Shown: piece by piece, positions 25,148-35,716 of the stretch
How positions within the stretch are numbered: the stretch's first letter is position 1
Layout of the letters: each line of letters opens with the position of its first letter
DNA from: Herminiimonas sp.
Lineage (GTDB): Bacteria; Pseudomonadota; Gammaproteobacteria; Burkholderiales; Burkholderiaceae_D
Direction: 5' to 3'
DNA length: 40,734 bases
NCBI GenBank assembly: GCA_027310305.1
Contig: DAIDBD010000117.1
Span: 1-40,734, forward strand
Program-made: the position numbers and the translations under genes
Notes under the pieces: generated by a model
What the model was told of the DNA's origin: nothing
Databases searched by the model: none
The model's input: the letters and a program-made list of their open reading frames with translations, nothing else

Positions 25148-25770
25148 CGGTCGGAGAGGTCGGCGCTCGCATTATCCGGTTGCGGACGCTGCACGAAGCC
25201 GAAGTGCGCGGCAATCTCGTCGCGCGCAATGCGTTGTACAGCCAATTTCCTGTTTGCCAGCGTTACACACAAGCTGCGCGAATCGGCTGCCGGATTTGCC
25301 AGCCATGCCAGCAGCATTTCATCACTGACCGCGGCGCCATCGATCGATAGGTGCGCCATGCATTGCGCGATGTCCCGATCGTCCACAAACGCAATCCTGT
25401 CCGCGCTTCGCAGCACCATGTGGCCGGCCTCGGTCAGCCATGCGGCATCCACCGTGGACATCGGTTCGCCCGTATGCAAGACAAAGCCTTGCGCCGGATC
25501 GGTTCGGGCAATGTAAGGCGCCGCTTCCAGATGGACATACACGCGCTGCGGGCCGTTTTGAAAATACCATCGGCCATGATCGTCATGCGTGTAATTTCGA
25601 TTGATGAAACCCAGCAGCGTTGCATGAACAATCCTGTCGCCGGGCAGGCCGAGCGCTTGCGCCCGCTCATCGCGCATGCGCCAGCCGCCGCGCGCATCCA
25701 GTGCCAGCCAGCCGTAGCAGTGCGGTACGTTCGGCCACTTTGCGATGGCCTGTTTGACGATGTCATCCAT
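25144..25770 (-). CDS. Conserved betaproteobacterial protein of unknown function (DUF2946-like label)
   Basis: A 208-residue soluble protein starting MDDIVKQAIAKWPNVPHCYG. Conserved-looking runs are WLALDARGGWRMRDERAQ, INRNYTHDDHGRWYFQNGPQ, RVYVHLEAAPYIARTDP and the aspartate-rich AWLTEAGHMVLRSADRIAF. I remember the family from Oxalobacteraceae and Burkholderiaceae annotations but not a function; the DUF number is from memory and uncertain. The ATG at 25770 overlaps the upstream hydrolase by eight bases, so the two are likely coupled. It converges on the M48 gene with both stops inside the same CTAG. Confidence 0.78.
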   Translation of the reverse strand: MDDIVKQAIAKWPNVPHCYGWLALDARGGWRMRDERAQALGLPGDRIVHATLLGFINRNYTHDDHGRWYFQNGPQRVYVHLEAAPYIARTDPAQGFVLHTGEPMSTVDAAWLTEAGHMVLRSADRIAFVDDRDIAQCMAHLSIDGAAVSDEMLLAWLANPAADSRSLCVTLANRKLAVQRIARDEIAAHFGFVQRPQPDNASADLSDR

Positions 25771-26746
25771 GTTGAAAGTCTCCAGGTTGATGCGCAAGGA
25801 ACCGGACGATCCGCTGCGGAAGCCAGTCGATGGCGCCCGGCAGCGATCCTGACGCGAAGCCGACATGGCCTCCTTGCATCGGGTAATCGAGCGTCACGCG
25901 ATGCGACGCGGTGCGCGGCAAATGATGCTCCGGTAAAAACGGATCGTTCCGCGCATTCAACACCAGCGTCGGCACCGTGATGTCATCGAGCACATGCTTT
26001 GCGCTGGCGCGATTCCAGTAGTCGTCCGTATCGCGATAGCCATGCAGCGGCGCAGTGACGATATTATCGAACTCATGCAGATTGCGCGCCCGCAGCATCG
26101 CATCGCGCTCGAACAGCCCGGGGAACTGCCGGAGTTTCCGCAGGCATTTCGGCTTCAGCGTTTGCAAAAACATTTTTGTATAAACGAGATTCAGCCCGCG
26201 CGACAAAGCAGCCCCGCCGCCTGCCAGATCGAGCGGCGCGGAAATGGCGCAAGCGGCATCGACGATCTCGGCCTGATGCTGCGATTCACCGAGCCAGCGC
26301 AGCAATGCATTGCCGCCCAGCGATGCGCCGACTGCATAGAATTTTCCGGCCTGACGATCGTTGCGACAAGCCGCCAGGCGCCGCAGGATCCAGTCCACTT
26401 CTTCCGCATCGCCCGAATGATAGAAGCGCGGCGCATGATTCAATTCACCGGAGCAGCCGCGAAAATGCGGCACCGCGCCGGACCAGCCGAGCGTCGCGGC
26501 ATGCGCCATCAGAGACCGTGCATAGTGGCTGTCAGACGAACCTTCCAGGCCGTGAAACAACACGAGGAAAGGCTGGCCCGGCATGCCGTCGATGAAATCG
26601 ATATCGATGAAATCGCCGTCCGGCGCATTCCAGCGCTCGCGGCGATAGGCGACCGGCGGCTTGGCGATGCATGCCGCCGGATAGATGGTTTGCAAATGGC
26701 CGCCAGGCAGCCAGCGCGGAGCAGGATAAGTTAGTAATGCATCCAA
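25763..26746 (-). CDS. YheT-like alpha/beta hydrolase
   Basis: Cytoplasmic alpha/beta-hydrolase-fold protein of the YheT/ABHD1-3 group, 327 residues. The start PRWLPGGHLQTIYPA is characteristic of the group. The oxyanion region is VLFHGLEGSSDSHYARSL; the nucleophile is Ser in VGASLGGNALLRWLG; the acid is Asp in LNARNDPFLP and the base His in QGGHVGF. HFRGCSGELN also matches. The substrate is unproven; relatives are called esterases. It is separated by seven bases from the small zinc-finger gene and overlaps the next gene by eight, within a minus-strand run from ilvE. Confidence 0.92.
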   Translation of the reverse strand: MDALLTYPAPRWLPGGHLQTIYPAACIAKPPVAYRRERWNAPDGDFIDIDFIDGMPGQPFLVLFHGLEGSSDSHYARSLMAHAATLGWSGAVPHFRGCSGELNHAPRFYHSGDAEEVDWILRRLAACRNDRQAGKFYAVGASLGGNALLRWLGESQHQAEIVDAACAISAPLDLAGGGAALSRGLNLVYTKMFLQTLKPKCLRKLRQFPGLFERDAMLRARNLHEFDNIVTAPLHGYRDTDDYWNRASAKHVLDDITVPTLVLNARNDPFLPEHHLPRTASHRVTLDYPMQGGHVGFASGSLPGAIDWLPQRIVRFLAHQPGDFQHG

Positions 26747-26753
26747 TGTCGGT

Positions 26754-26957
26754 TCAATGGCCTTTTAAAACCGTACCCGGCTTCAACCGATACACCGTGC
26801 CGCAGTACGGGCATTTCGCTTCCCCGTTGGCTGCGAAATCCAGGTACACGCGCGGATGCGACGACCAGATCGGCATATCCGGATTCGGGCAATAGGCCGA
26901 TTGATAGCTGGCGTCGTCCAGTTCTACCGCAGGCGCGACTTCAATCTTTTCATTCAT
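26754..26957 (-). CDS. Small zinc-finger (zf-CHCC) protein
   Basis: A 67-residue protein with a CHCC zinc site of the NDUFS6 type: Cys in AYCPNP, His in SSHPRVYLDF, and Cys-x-x-Cys in AKCPYCGTVYRL. The ATG at 26957 has GGAG eight bases or so upstream. A longer in-frame reading continues into ilvE but is not family-like. In many proteobacteria this gene follows ilvE; its biochemical role is unknown. Confidence 0.9.
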   Translation of the reverse strand: MNEKIEVAPAVELDDASYQSAYCPNPDMPIWSSHPRVYLDFAANGEAKCPYCGTVYRLKPGTVLKGH

Positions 26958-26976
26958 CAAATTCTCCACGTTCTTT

Positions 26977-27897
26977 CTAAACCAAAGTAAGCCAATGCTG
27001 ATACTGCGGCGCGCTGCCTGCGACCACATCGAAAAACAGCGACTGCAATTTTTCGGTGACCGGGCCGCGTTTTCCTTCGCCGATCCGGCGATTGTCGAGT
27101 TCGCGGATCGGCGTGATTTCGGCTGCCGTGCCGGTGAAAAACGCTTCATCGCAGCAGTACATTTCATCGCGCGTGATGCGTTTTTCAATCACATCGATAC
27201 CGAGATCGCGCGCCATCGTCAGCACCGCATCGCGCGTGATGCCGTCGAGGCAGGAAGCCAGATCGGGCGTATAGATTTTGCCGTTCCTGACGATGAATAC
27301 ATTTTCGCCGGAGCCCTCGGATACATAGCCTTCGGTGTCGAGCAGCAACGCTTCGTCATAGCCGTCGGTCAACGCTTCCTGGTTCGCCAGAATCGAATTG
27401 ATGTAGTAGCCGCAGGCTTTTGCGCGCACCAGCGAAATATTGACATGGTGCCGGGTGAACGACGAGGTCTTGACGCGAATGCCTTTCGCCAGTCCGTCTT
27501 CGCCCAGATAGGCGCCCCACGGCCATGCGGCAATCGCGACATGAATGGTATTGCCTTTGGCGGAAATGCCGAGCTTTTCCGAACCGATCCATACCAGCGG
27601 ACGCAGATAACACGATTCCAGCTTGTTTTCGCGCACCACCTGGCGTTGCGCTTCCATCACGGTTTCCATGTCGAACGGAATCGCCATCTGGAAAATCTTG
27701 GCGGAATTGAACAGCCGCTGCGTATGTTCCTTCAAGCGAAAAATCGCCGTGCCTTGCGGTGTCTGATAGGCGCGTACGCCTTCGAACACGCCCATGCCGT
27801 AATGCAGCGTGTGAGTGAGCACATGAATCGTGGCGTCGCGCCATTCGATCAGCTTGCCGTCTTTCCAGATCTTTCCGTCTCGGTCGTCCATGGACAT
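26977..27897 (-). CDS. ilvE: Branched-chain amino acid aminotransferase
   Basis: PLP enzyme that makes and breaks down leucine, isoleucine and valine by swapping the amino group with 2-oxoglutarate. The 306 residues fit class IV: VFEGVRAYQT, LRPLVWIGSEKLG, Schiff-base Lys160 in SLVRAKACGYYINSIL, EALLLDTEGYVSEGSGEN, and TGTAAEITPIRELD. The ATG at 27897 (MSMDDRDGKIW) has a GGAG eight bases upstream; a TTG six bases earlier is less likely. It starts the run ilvE, zinc finger, hydrolase, unknown protein, and is divergent from azlCD, an apparent branched-chain amino acid exporter. Confidence 0.97.
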   Translation of the reverse strand: MSMDDRDGKIWKDGKLIEWRDATIHVLTHTLHYGMGVFEGVRAYQTPQGTAIFRLKEHTQRLFNSAKIFQMAIPFDMETVMEAQRQVVRENKLESCYLRPLVWIGSEKLGISAKGNTIHVAIAAWPWGAYLGEDGLAKGIRVKTSSFTRHHVNISLVRAKACGYYINSILANQEALTDGYDEALLLDTEGYVSEGSGENVFIVRNGKIYTPDLASCLDGITRDAVLTMARDLGIDVIEKRITRDEMYCCDEAFFTGTAAEITPIRELDNRRIGEGKRGPVTEKLQSLFFDVVAGSAPQYQHWLTLV

Positions 27898-28019
27898 TGT
27901 CAAATCTCCGATTGATGTGTTGCAAAAACTCGATTTTAACGGATTCGGGCAGCGTCAAAGTCTCGCCGGTAGAATACGTCTTTCGTTGATTCGCTCTGCC
28001 ATTGTTCAAGAAGCAATTT

Positions 28020-28775
28020 ATGACCGGTACAACTTCGTGCACGCCGCACGCCCGTTCCGCGGCGGTGGAAAAACAGCATTTTCGGGAGGCGTTCAAGGCA
28101 AGCGCCGCAACCATGCCCGGCATTTTTGCATGGGGCCTGGTTGCCGGCATGGCGATGGCGCAATCGGGGATGACACTATGGCAAGCGCTCGGCATGACCT
28201 TCCTGGTGTTCGCCGGGTCCGCGCAACTCGCGGTACTGCCGCTGATGGCAGCCAGCGCTCCGCTCTGGGTCATATTCCTGACCGCAGTAATGGTGAATCT
28301 GCGTTTCCTGATTTTCGCGGCTGCGGTAGCGCCGCATTTCACCCATGTGCCCTGGTTCAAGCGGGTCTGGTATGGTTACTTCAATGCCGATGTCACGATG
28401 GGATTTTTCCCGCAACGCTTTCCAGCGGAGACGCTGAATCAATCCGAAGGCAAGGTCGGTTTTTTCACCGGCGTCAGTTATCCCAACTGGTGTGCCTGGC
28501 AATCGGGATCGGTCGCGGGTATTTTGCTGGCAAGCCAGATTCCTCCAAGCTGGGGCATCGGTTTTGCCGGTACGCTGGCTTTGCTGGCGATCATGATTCC
28601 ATTGATTGTCAATTCCGCGGCGCTGGCGGGTGTAGTCGTAGCCGGCGCCGTTGCCGTCGCCGCCGCAGGTCTGCCATATCGGCTGGGATTGCTGCTGGCC
28701 GTCATCGTCGGCATGGTGGTGGCGATGATCGTCGACACCGTGATTGACAGGCAAAAAACAAAGGACAATTCTTGA
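28020..28775 (+). CDS. azlC: AzlC family amino acid exporter, large subunit
   Basis: Inner-membrane protein of 251 residues with about five to six helices. With AzlD it forms a LIV-E type branched-chain amino acid exporter. Family marks are AATMPGIFAWGLVAGMAMA, TFLVFAGSAQLAVLPLM, AVMVNLRFLIFAA, NADVTMGFF, and the closing membrane helices. The ATG at 28020 follows AAGAAG at about six bases; a TTG 18 bases upstream is possible. The stop overlaps azlD's TTG start (TTGA). It is divergent from ilvE, which fits a shared role in branched-chain amino acid balance, though no shared operator was found. Confidence 0.9.
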   Translation: MTGTTSCTPHARSAAVEKQHFREAFKASAATMPGIFAWGLVAGMAMAQSGMTLWQALGMTFLVFAGSAQLAVLPLMAASAPLWVIFLTAVMVNLRFLIFAAAVAPHFTHVPWFKRVWYGYFNADVTMGFFPQRFPAETLNQSEGKVGFFTGVSYPNWCAWQSGSVAGILLASQIPPSWGIGFAGTLALLAIMIPLIVNSAALAGVVVAGAVAVAAAGLPYRLGLLLAVIVGMVVAMIVDTVIDRQKTKDNS

Positions 28776-29101
28776 ACGCGCTCGATACGTGGCTTACCAT
28801 TCTTTTATTAACCGTCGGGACGATTCTGACGCGCTGCTCTTTTTTCCTGCTGGGCGATTCGGTAAAACTGCCTCCGAAAGTCCAGCATGCGTTGCGCTAT
28901 GCGCCGGCTGCGGCATTGGCGGCGATCGTGGTGCCTGATCTTGTTTTATCCGGCAATGCGGTTAGTTTGACGTGGGCCAATCCAAAGCTGTTGGCAGCAA
29001 TCGGCGCTGCGGTATTTTTCATTGCGACCCGCCATCTGCTGGCCACGATTGTGGCCGGGATGACGTTATATACCGTGTTGCGGCCGGTTTTGCAGCATTG
29101 A
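28772..29101 (+). CDS. azlD: AzlD family amino acid exporter, small subunit
   Basis: A 109-residue membrane protein with about four helices, the small partner of AzlC. Family signs are the start TWLTILLLTVGTILTR, the short KLPPKVQHALRYAPAAALAAIV block and the end LATIVAGMTLYTVL. The start is a TTG overlapping the azlC stop (TTGA at 28772-28775) with AAGGAC upstream, so translation is coupled. Its stop is about 90 bases before pgk. Confidence 0.92.
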   Translation: MNALDTWLTILLLTVGTILTRCSFFLLGDSVKLPPKVQHALRYAPAAALAAIVVPDLVLSGNAVSLTWANPKLLAAIGAAVFFIATRHLLATIVAGMTLYTVLRPVLQH

Positions 29102-29192
29102 GCATTGACTTGCGTCGTGTAAAAGCGGTTTTTTGCGGTAGTGCGGTGCGGTAAAATAGCGGTCTTTCTTTTATCCACTTAAATTGGTAACC

Positions 29193-30383
29193 ATGCAATT
29201 TAATCGATTGAGCGAGCTTATCGCGCAAGGCAGACTCCAGGGCAAGCGGGTTTTCATCCGTGCCGATCTCAATGTGCCGCAGGACGATGCCGGCAATATC
29301 ACCGAAGACACGCGCATCAGGGCATCGGTGCCCGCGATCCGGCAGGCGCTCGAAGCCGGCGCCGCGGTGATGGTCACGTCGCATCTGGGGCGTCCGACCG
29401 AAGGCGAATTCAAGCCGGCCGATTCGCTTGCGCCGATTGCGGCGCGCTTGTCGGAATTGCTTGGCACGACAGTCGAATTGAAACAGAACTGGGTCGATGG
29501 CGTCGATGTCGCACCCGGCCAGGTGGTATTGCTCGAAAATTGCCGCGTCAACAAAGGCGAGAAGAAAAACAGCGACGAACTCGCGCAAAAGATGGCCAGG
29601 CTGTGCGATGTGTATGTCAACGATGCATTCGGCACCGCGCACCGCGCCGAAGCCACCACGCATGGCATCGCCAAATTCGCACCGGTCGCTTGTGCCGGCC
29701 CGTTGCTGGCGGCCGAACTCGACGCGCTGGGCAAGGCATTGCATCAGCCGGCGCGGCCGCTGGCGGCAATCGTCGCCGGCTCCAAAGTTTCGACCAAACT
29801 GACCATCTTGAAAACGCTGGCCGACAAGGTCGATAACCTGATCGTCGGCGGCGGCATCGCGAATACCTTCATGCTGGCCGCCGGTTTGAAAATCGGCAAA
29901 TCGCTGGCCGAAGCGGAACTGGTGGAAGATGCCAAGGCGATCATCGCGATGATGGCAAAGCGCGGCGCGTCGGTGCCGATTCCGGTGGACGTGGTATGCG
30001 CGAAGGAATTTTCGGCAAGCGCCGTCGCGGCCGTCAAGAACGCCGGCGATGTGGCCGACGATGACATGATTCTCGATATCGGCCCCAAAACGGCCGCGCT
30101 GCTGGCGGAGCAAATCGCACAAGCCGGCACGATCGTCTGGAACGGCCCGGTCGGCGTATTTGAATTCGATCAGTTCGGTCACGGCACCAGGACGCTGGCG
30201 CTGGCAATCGCCGGCGCCCAAGGATTTTCGATTGCCGGCGGCGGCGATACGCTGGCGGCGATCGCCAAATACGATATTGCCGATAAAATCGGCTACATTT
30301 CAACCGGCGGCGGCGCGTTCCTCGAATTTTTGGAAGGCAAGACATTGCCTGCAGTGGAAATTTTGCTGCAACGCGCCCGTTAA
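29193..30383 (+). CDS. pgk: Phosphoglycerate kinase
   Basis: Glycolysis/gluconeogenesis: transfers phosphate between 1,3-bisphosphoglycerate and ADP. The 396 residues are a typical bacterial [85 protein letters not shown] and the ATP-site GGGDTLAAI. The ATG at 29193 is preferred; an upstream TTG (29184) adds only three residues. A -10-like TAAAAT (29152-29157) lacks a convincing -35. It heads the pgk-pyk-fba group. Confidence 0.98.
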   Translation: MQFNRLSELIAQGRLQGKRVFIRADLNVPQDDAGNITEDTRIRASVPAIRQALEAGAAVMVTSHLGRPTEGEFKPADSLAPIAARLSELLGTTVELKQNWVDGVDVAPGQVVLLENCRVNKGEKKNSDELAQKMARLCDVYVNDAFGTAHRAEATTHGIAKFAPVACAGPLLAAELDALGKALHQPARPLAAIVAGSKVSTKLTILKTLADKVDNLIVGGGIANTFMLAAGLKIGKSLAEAELVEDAKAIIAMMAKRGASVPIPVDVVCAKEFSASAVAAVKNAGDVADDDMILDIGPKTAALLAEQIAQAGTIVWNGPVGVFEFDQFGHGTRTLALAIAGAQGFSIAGGGDTLAAIAKYDIADKIGYISTGGGAFLEFLEGKTLPAVEILLQRAR

Positions 30384-30466
30384 TTTTACGAAATCCAAAT
30401 CACGGCGAATGCGACGCAGCAGATTGCGTTTCGTAGTGCCACTGCGCTTCGTACTGGATATTGATC

Positions 30467-31900
30467 ATGCAAAGAGCTACCAAAATCGTCGCCACCATCG
30501 GCCCTGCTTCAAGCGACATCGATACCTTGACGCGGATGGTTCAGGCCGGGGTCGATGTGATGCGGCTGAATTTTTCGCACGGCAAGGCGCAGGATCATAT
30601 CGACCGTGCGCGCCTGGTGCGCGAGGTAGCGGCGTCCTGCGGCCGTGAGGTCGCGATCATGGCCGATTTGCAAGGCCCGAAAATCCGGGTCGGCAAATTC
30701 GAGCACGGCAAGATCCAGTTGGTCAGGGGCGCCAAATTCATTCTCGACGCCGCCTGCGAACTGGGCAATCAGGAACAGGTCGGTCTCGACTACAAGGAAC
30801 TGCCGCGCGACCTGAAAGTTGCCGATGTATTGCTGTTGAACGACGGCCTGATCGTGCTGGTAGTCGATAAGGTTCTGGGCAGCCAAATCCACACCACTGT
30901 CAAAATCGGCGGCGAACTGTCGAACAACAAGGGCATCAACCGCCAGGGCGGCGGTTTGTCGGCGCAGGCACTGACCGCCAAGGACATGGAAGACATCAAG
31001 ACGGCGATGAGTTTTCAGGCCGATTATATTGCCGTATCGTTCCCGAAAAGCGCGACCGACATGCAGATGGCGCGCCAGCTTGCCAACATCGCCGGTGAAG
31101 AATATCGGCACAAGCCGCTGATGATCGCCAAGATCGAGCGGGCCGAAGCGATTCCCGCCTTGCAGGAAATTCTCGATGCATCCGACGGCATCATGGTCGC
31201 ACGCGGCGACCTGGCGGTGGAAGTCGGCAATGCCGCGGTGCCGGCGTTGCAAAAGCGCATGATCCGCATGGCGCGCGCGTCCAACAAGCTGGCGATTACC
31301 GCCACGCAAATGATGGAATCGATGATCGTCAATGCGGTGCCGACGCGCGCCGAGGTATCCGATGTCGCCAATGCGGTACTCGATGGCACCGATGCGGTAA
31401 TGACGTCGGCGGAAACCGCCTCCGGCAAATATCCGGTCGAAACAGTGGAAACGATGGCCGCGATTTGCATCGAAGCGGAAAAATCGGAAGATTTCCGGCT
31501 GGATGCGGATTTTCTCAATGTGACGTTTAACCGCATCGACCAGTCGATCGCATACGGCGCGTTGTTTACCGCCTACCATTTGCGCGTCAAGGCGATCGCC
31601 GCGTTGACCGAGTCCGGCTCGACCGCGCTGTGGATGAGCCGGCACAATATCGACATCCCGATTTTCGCGATGACGCCGATTAAAGCCACGCAACGCAAGG
31701 CATCGCTCTACCGGAATGTACGAACCCTTGAGCTGGCGCATTCCATCGATCGCGAAGCGGTGTTAAAAGAGGCGCAGGATTTGCTATTGGCCAAAGGCGT
31801 CGTGCAAAAAGGTGACATGATCGTTGTTACCTGGGGTGAGCCGATGGGGCAAGTCGGCGGCACCAATGCGCTCAAGATCATGAAGATCGGCGACTACTGA
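30467..31900 (+). CDS. pyk: Pyruvate kinase
   Basis: Converts phosphoenolpyruvate and ADP to pyruvate and ATP. The 477 residues begin [13 protein letters not shown] and have [33 protein letters not shown]-like [16 protein letters not shown], the active-site [12 protein letters not shown] with catalytic Lys, [17 protein letters not shown] and [10 protein letters not shown]. The carboxy domain ends normally. The ATG at 30467 follows an in-frame TTG six bases earlier that is less likely. It lies 83 bases after pgk and is followed within 32 bases by fba, consistent with one transcript. Confidence 0.98.
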   Translation: MQRATKIVATIGPASSDIDTLTRMVQAGVDVMRLNFSHGKAQDHIDRARLVREVAASCGREVAIMADLQGPKIRVGKFEHGKIQLVRGAKFILDAACELGNQEQVGLDYKELPRDLKVADVLLLNDGLIVLVVDKVLGSQIHTTVKIGGELSNNKGINRQGGGLSAQALTAKDMEDIKTAMSFQADYIAVSFPKSATDMQMARQLANIAGEEYRHKPLMIAKIERAEAIPALQEILDASDGIMVARGDLAVEVGNAAVPALQKRMIRMARASNKLAITATQMMESMIVNAVPTRAEVSDVANAVLDGTDAVMTSAETASGKYPVETVETMAAICIEAEKSEDFRLDADFLNVTFNRIDQSIAYGALFTAYHLRVKAIAALTESGSTALWMSRHNIDIPIFAMTPIKATQRKASLYRNVRTLELAHSIDREAVLKEAQDLLLAKGVVQKGDMIVVTWGEPMGQVGGTNALKIMKIGDY

Positions 31901-31932
31901 TTTCTGTTTATTTATTGTTCTGGAGAACCATC

Positions 31933-32997
31933 ATGCCACTCGTATCCATGCGCCAACTGTTGGACCACGCCGCCGAAAACGGCTATGGCCTGCCGGCATT
32001 CAACGTCAATAATCTCGAACAGGTGACGGCCATCATGCAAGCTGCCGACGAGGTCGGCGCACCGGTCATCATGCAGGCGTCCGCCGGCGCCCGCAAGTAT
32101 GCCGGCGAAGCGTTTCTGCGGCACCTGATCGAAGCGGCGGTCGAAGCCTATCCGCATATCCCGGTCGTGATGCACCAGGACCACGGCCAGTCCCCGGCGG
32201 TCTGCATGGCGGCGATCAAGTCCGGTTTCACGTCGGTCATGATGGACGGATCGCTGATGGAAGACGGCAAGTCGGTTGCCAGCTACGATTACAACGTCGA
32301 GGTGTCGCGCAAGGTGGTCGAATTTTCGCATGCGATCGGCGTCACGGTCGAGGCCGAGCTGGGCGTGCTCGGTTCGCTCGAAACCATGAAGGGTGACAAG
32401 GAGGACGGCCACGGCGCGGACGGCACGATGACCCGCGAGCAACTGCTGACCGATGTGGCGCAAGCGGCGGATTTCGTCAAGCTGACCCAATGCGACGCGC
32501 TCGCGATCGCGATCGGCACCTCGCACGGCGCTTACAAATTTTCGCGCAAGCCGACCGGCGATATTCTCGCGATCGAGCGCATCAAGGAAATCCATGCGCG
32601 GATTCCGAACACGCATCTGGTGATGCACGGTTCGTCGTCGGTGCCGCAGGAATTGCTGGCCGAGATTCGCGAGTTCGGCGGCGACATGAAGGAAACCTAC
32701 GGCGTGCCGGTCGAGGAAATCCAGGAAGGCATCAGGCATGGCGTGCGCAAGATCAATATCGACACCGATATCCGGTTGGCGATGACCGGCGCGATCCGCC
32801 GTTATTTCGCGGAAAATCCATCCAAGTTCGATCCGCGCGATTACCTGAAACCGGCGCGCGAAGCGGCCAGGAAAGTGTGCAAATCGCGCTTCCTGGCTTT
32901 CGGCTGCGAAGGCCAGGGCGGCAAAATCAAGCCGGTTTCACTCGAAAAAATTGCCGAACGATATAAAAAAGGCGAGCTTGCGCAAATCGTGCAGTAA
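31933..32997 (+). CDS. fba: Class II fructose-bisphosphate aldolase
   Basis: Zinc enzyme that splits or joins fructose-1,6-bisphosphate. The 354 residues are of the FbaA/CbbA class II type: [27 protein letters not shown] with zinc His81 and nearby Asp83/His84, [36 protein letters not shown], and [11 protein letters not shown], with the final [16 protein letters not shown] phosphate site. The ATG at 31933 follows GGAG; an in-frame TTG 18 bases upstream is not needed. Length and subtype match those used for both glycolysis and the Calvin cycle; no Calvin genes are in the window. A strong hairpin follows before purC. Confidence 0.97.
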   Translation: MPLVSMRQLLDHAAENGYGLPAFNVNNLEQVTAIMQAADEVGAPVIMQASAGARKYAGEAFLRHLIEAAVEAYPHIPVVMHQDHGQSPAVCMAAIKSGFTSVMMDGSLMEDGKSVASYDYNVEVSRKVVEFSHAIGVTVEAELGVLGSLETMKGDKEDGHGADGTMTREQLLTDVAQAADFVKLTQCDALAIAIGTSHGAYKFSRKPTGDILAIERIKEIHARIPNTHLVMHGSSSVPQELLAEIREFGGDMKETYGVPVEEIQEGIRHGVRKINIDTDIRLAMTGAIRRYFAENPSKFDPRDYLKPAREAARKVCKSRFLAFGCEGQGGKIKPVSLEKIAERYKKGELAQIVQ

Positions 32998-33049
32998 AAT
33001 CATGCAGTAGCAGGCTCGGCAGCAAGTTGTCTGAGTCACGCAAAATTTA

Positions 33050-33084
33050 CCGGCGGCGTGTCTACACACCCGCCGGTTTAGCTT
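33050..33084 (+). terminator. Hairpin terminator between fba and purC
   Basis: CCGGCGG (33050-33056) pairs with CCGCCGG (33070-33076), and GTGT/ACAC pair inside, followed by the T-rich TTTAGCTTTT. It lies about 50 bases after the fba stop and about 20 bases before the purC ATG. It could end the glycolytic transcript or lie in the purC leader as an attenuator. Confidence 0.58.
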
Positions 33085-33095
33085 TTGGAACCCTG

Positions 33096-33992
33096 ATGAA
33101 TAGTCTTTACCAATCCACCATCACCTCGTTGCCGCTGCTCGGCCGCGGCAAAGTACGAGACAACTACGCGGTCGGCGATGACCAGATCCTGATTGTGACG
33201 ACCGATCGGCTGTCGGCGTTCGACGTCGTGATGAATGAGCCGATTCCCGGCAAAGGCATGGTACTGAATCAGATGTCCGATTTCTGGTTTGAGAAACTGG
33301 CCGCGATTGTACCGAATCATTTGACCGGCATTGCGCCGGAAAGCGTGGTGAATGCGAATGAAGCGGCGCAGGTGCGCGGCCGTGCCGTGGTTGCCAAGCG
33401 CCTGCAGCCGATCATGGTGGAGGCAGTCGTGCGCGGTTATATCATCGGTTCCGGCTGGAAGGATTATCAATCGAGCGGCGCCGTCTGCGGTATCCGGTTG
33501 CCGCCAGGACTGCGCCAGGCCGACCAACTGGCGGAGCCGATCTTCACGCCGGCGGCCAAGGCCGATCTCGGCGAGCATGACGAAAACATCGGTTTCGCGG
33601 AAATGGAAAATCGCATCGGCAAGGAACTGGCCGGCAGGATGCGCGACATCAGCATCGAGCTCTACAAAACGGCGGCCGATTATGCGGCGACGCGCGGCAT
33701 CATCATCGCTGACACCAAGTTCGAGTTCGGGCTCGACGACCAAGGCATGCTGCATTTGATGGATGAGGTGCTGACCGCCGATTCGTCGCGCTTCTGGCCG
33801 GCCGATTCCTATGCACCCGGCATCTCGCCGCCATCGTTCGACAAGCAGTTCGTGCGCGACTATCTGGAAACGCTGACTGGCTGGAACAAGACTGCGCCGG
33901 CACCGGCGTTGCCGGCCGACGTAATCGAAAAAACCGGCGCGAAATACCGCGAGGCGTTGACGCGCCTGACCGGCGAAACCCTGAAGGAATAG
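33096..33992 (+). CDS. purC: SAICAR synthetase
   Basis: Purine step eight: joins aspartate to CAIR with ATP. The 298 residues match the longer betaproteobacterial Pur[95 protein letters not shown] and DSSRFWP. The ATG at 33096 follows GGAA; an in-frame upstream start at 33027 would place the hairpin inside the gene and adds basic, non-family residues, so it is rejected. It is followed by purE after five bases and then purK, an obvious operon. Confidence 0.97.
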   Translation: MNSLYQSTITSLPLLGRGKVRDNYAVGDDQILIVTTDRLSAFDVVMNEPIPGKGMVLNQMSDFWFEKLAAIVPNHLTGIAPESVVNANEAAQVRGRAVVAKRLQPIMVEAVVRGYIIGSGWKDYQSSGAVCGIRLPPGLRQADQLAEPIFTPAAKADLGEHDENIGFAEMENRIGKELAGRMRDISIELYKTAADYAATRGIIIADTKFEFGLDDQGMLHLMDEVLTADSSRFWPADSYAPGISPPSFDKQFVRDYLETLTGWNKTAPAPALPADVIEKTGAKYREALTRLTGETLKE

Positions 33993-33997
33993 CCATC

Positions 33998-34501
33998 ATG
34001 GCTGAAGCGCATGCAGGCATGCCTCTGGTAGGCGTGGTAATGGGTTCTTCTTCCGACTGGGAAGTGATGCAGCATGCGGTCGCGATCCTGAAGGAATTCG
34101 GCATCGCGCATGAAGCGCAGGTCGTCTCGGCGCATCGGATGCCGGACCAGATGTTCGCCTATGCGGAATCGGCGCGGCAGCGCGGACTGCGCGCCATCAT
34201 TGCAGGAGCCGGCGGCGCCGCCCATCTGCCGGGCATGCTTGCCGCGAAAACCATCGTTCCCGTATTTGGCGTGCCGGTGCCGTCGAAATATCTGCGCGGC
34301 GAAGATTCGCTGCTGTCGATCGTGCAGATGCCGAAAGGCATACCGGTCGCCGCCTTCGCGATCGGCGAAGCCGGCGCCGCCAATGCGGCGCTGGCGGCGA
34401 TCGCGATGCTGGCGACAACCGACGACAATCTGGCGGCGAAGCTGCAGGACTTCCGTGTCAGGCAGACGCAGGCCGCGCTTGAAATGAAATTGCCGGCATG
34501 A
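33998..34501 (+). CDS. purE: N5-carboxyaminoimidazole ribonucleotide mutase
   Basis: Class I PurE: rearranges N5-CAIR, the PurK product, to CAIR. The 167 residues include [50 protein letters not shown] (active-site His) and [20 protein letters not shown], as expected for the PurK-dependent class. The ribosome site AAGGA lies inside the purC end. It overlaps purK by four bases (ATGA), so the two are translated together. Confidence 0.97.
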   Translation: MAEAHAGMPLVGVVMGSSSDWEVMQHAVAILKEFGIAHEAQVVSAHRMPDQMFAYAESARQRGLRAIIAGAGGAAHLPGMLAAKTIVPVFGVPVPSKYLRGEDSLLSIVQMPKGIPVAAFAIGEAGAANAALAAIAMLATTDDNLAAKLQDFRVRQTQAALEMKLPA

Positions 34502-35691
34502 ACGACGGGCTTCATTCTTTCATTCCTTCCGCAGCGCCCGCCACCTGGCTCGGAATCATGGGCGGCGGCCAGTTGGGGCGCATGTTCGTGCATGCCGCGC
34601 AGGCAATGGGTTACAAGGTCGCGGTGCTGGAACCGGTGCGCGATTGCCCTGCCAGCCACGCCGCCGATCACCATCTCTGCGCCGACTATGCCGATGTCGC
34701 CGCGCTGGACGAACTGGCCGCGCAATGCATCGCGGTGACCACCGAATTCGAGAACGTGCCGGCGCAGAGTCTTGAATTTCTGTCGGCACGCACATTCGTC
34801 GCTCCCGCTGCAACCTGCGTGTCGATTGCGCAGGATCGCATCGAGGAAAAGCGCTTCTTCACCGAGTGCGCCGCGACCTCCGGCGTGTTGCCGGCGCCGC
34901 ACAAGCTGATCGCGTCGGCAGACGACATCGACGCGATTCCTGATACGCTGCTGCCCGGCATTTTGAAAACCGTGCGCCTGGGTTATGACGGCAAGGGCCA
35001 GGTGCGCGTCCGAAATCGCAACGAAGCGCGTGCCGCATTCGCCGCGATGAACGGCGTTGCCTGCGTGCTGGAAAAAATGCTGCCGCTGGCATACGAAGTA
35101 TCCGTGCTGGCGGCGCGCGGCGCCGACGGCCGATCGGTGGTATACCCGATCGCTGAAAACGTGCATCGCGACGGCATTTTATTTGCGACGACGGTGCCGG
35201 GCCCGAACGTGTCCGCCGATTGTGCGCACAAGGCGCAGGATGCGGCGCTGGCGATCATTGCGCAGCTCGGCTACGTCGGCGTGCTGTGCATCGAATTCTT
35301 CGTGCTGCAGGACGGCTCGCTGGTAATCAACGAGATGGCGCCGCGCCCGCACAACAGCGGGCACTATACGATCGATGCCTGCGTCACCAGCCAGTTCGCC
35401 CAGCAGGTCCGAGCGATGGCGCGGCTGCCGTTGGGCGACGTGCGGCAGCATTCGCCGGCGGCCATGCTGAACATCCTGGGCGATATCTGGTTCGAAGGCG
35501 ACAGCGAACAGCCGAGCGAGCCGGCGTGGGACAAGGTGCTGGCACTGCCCGGCGCAAACCTGCATTTGTACGGCAAGGACGAGCCGCGGCGCGCGCGCAA
35601 GATGGGGCATGTCACCTTCGTCGCGCCGACATTGGCGCAGGCGCAGGCAAATCTGCATGCTGCCTGTCAAATTCTCGGCATTGCCGCGTAA
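34498..35691 (+). CDS. purK: N5-carboxyaminoimidazole ribonucleotide synthase
   Basis: ATP-grasp enzyme that carboxylates AIR with bicarbonate to N5-CAIR. The 397 residues open with [20 protein letters not shown], followed by [30 protein letters not shown], the ATP-grasp block [29 protein letters not shown] and [19 protein letters not shown] with the metal-binding Glu/Asn, then [11 protein letters not shown]. The start overlaps the purE stop. Bicarbonate for this step could come from the carbonic anhydrase, though that gene is far away. sua5 follows after 25 bases. Confidence 0.97.
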   Translation: MNDGLHSFIPSAAPATWLGIMGGGQLGRMFVHAAQAMGYKVAVLEPVRDCPASHAADHHLCADYADVAALDELAAQCIAVTTEFENVPAQSLEFLSARTFVAPAATCVSIAQDRIEEKRFFTECAATSGVLPAPHKLIASADDIDAIPDTLLPGILKTVRLGYDGKGQVRVRNRNEARAAFAAMNGVACVLEKMLPLAYEVSVLAARGADGRSVVYPIAENVHRDGILFATTVPGPNVSADCAHKAQDAALAIIAQLGYVGVLCIEFFVLQDGSLVINEMAPRPHNSGHYTIDACVTSQFAQQVRAMARLPLGDVRQHSPAAMLNILGDIWFEGDSEQPSEPAWDKVLALPGANLHLYGKDEPRRARKMGHVTFVAPTLAQAQANLHAACQILGIAA

Positions 35692-35716
35692 GCCGCGATG
35701 AGAAATTTGCCGCGCC

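Noticed and set aside
29100-29192. Sigma-70 promoter upstream of pgk
   Set aside because: The TAAAAT at 29152-29157 has no -35 at 16-18 bases, so I could not support it as a feature.
30509-31741. Minus-strand open frame of about 410 codons
   Set aside because: It is antisense to pyruvate kinase and shows only the Arg/His-rich composition of a shadow frame.
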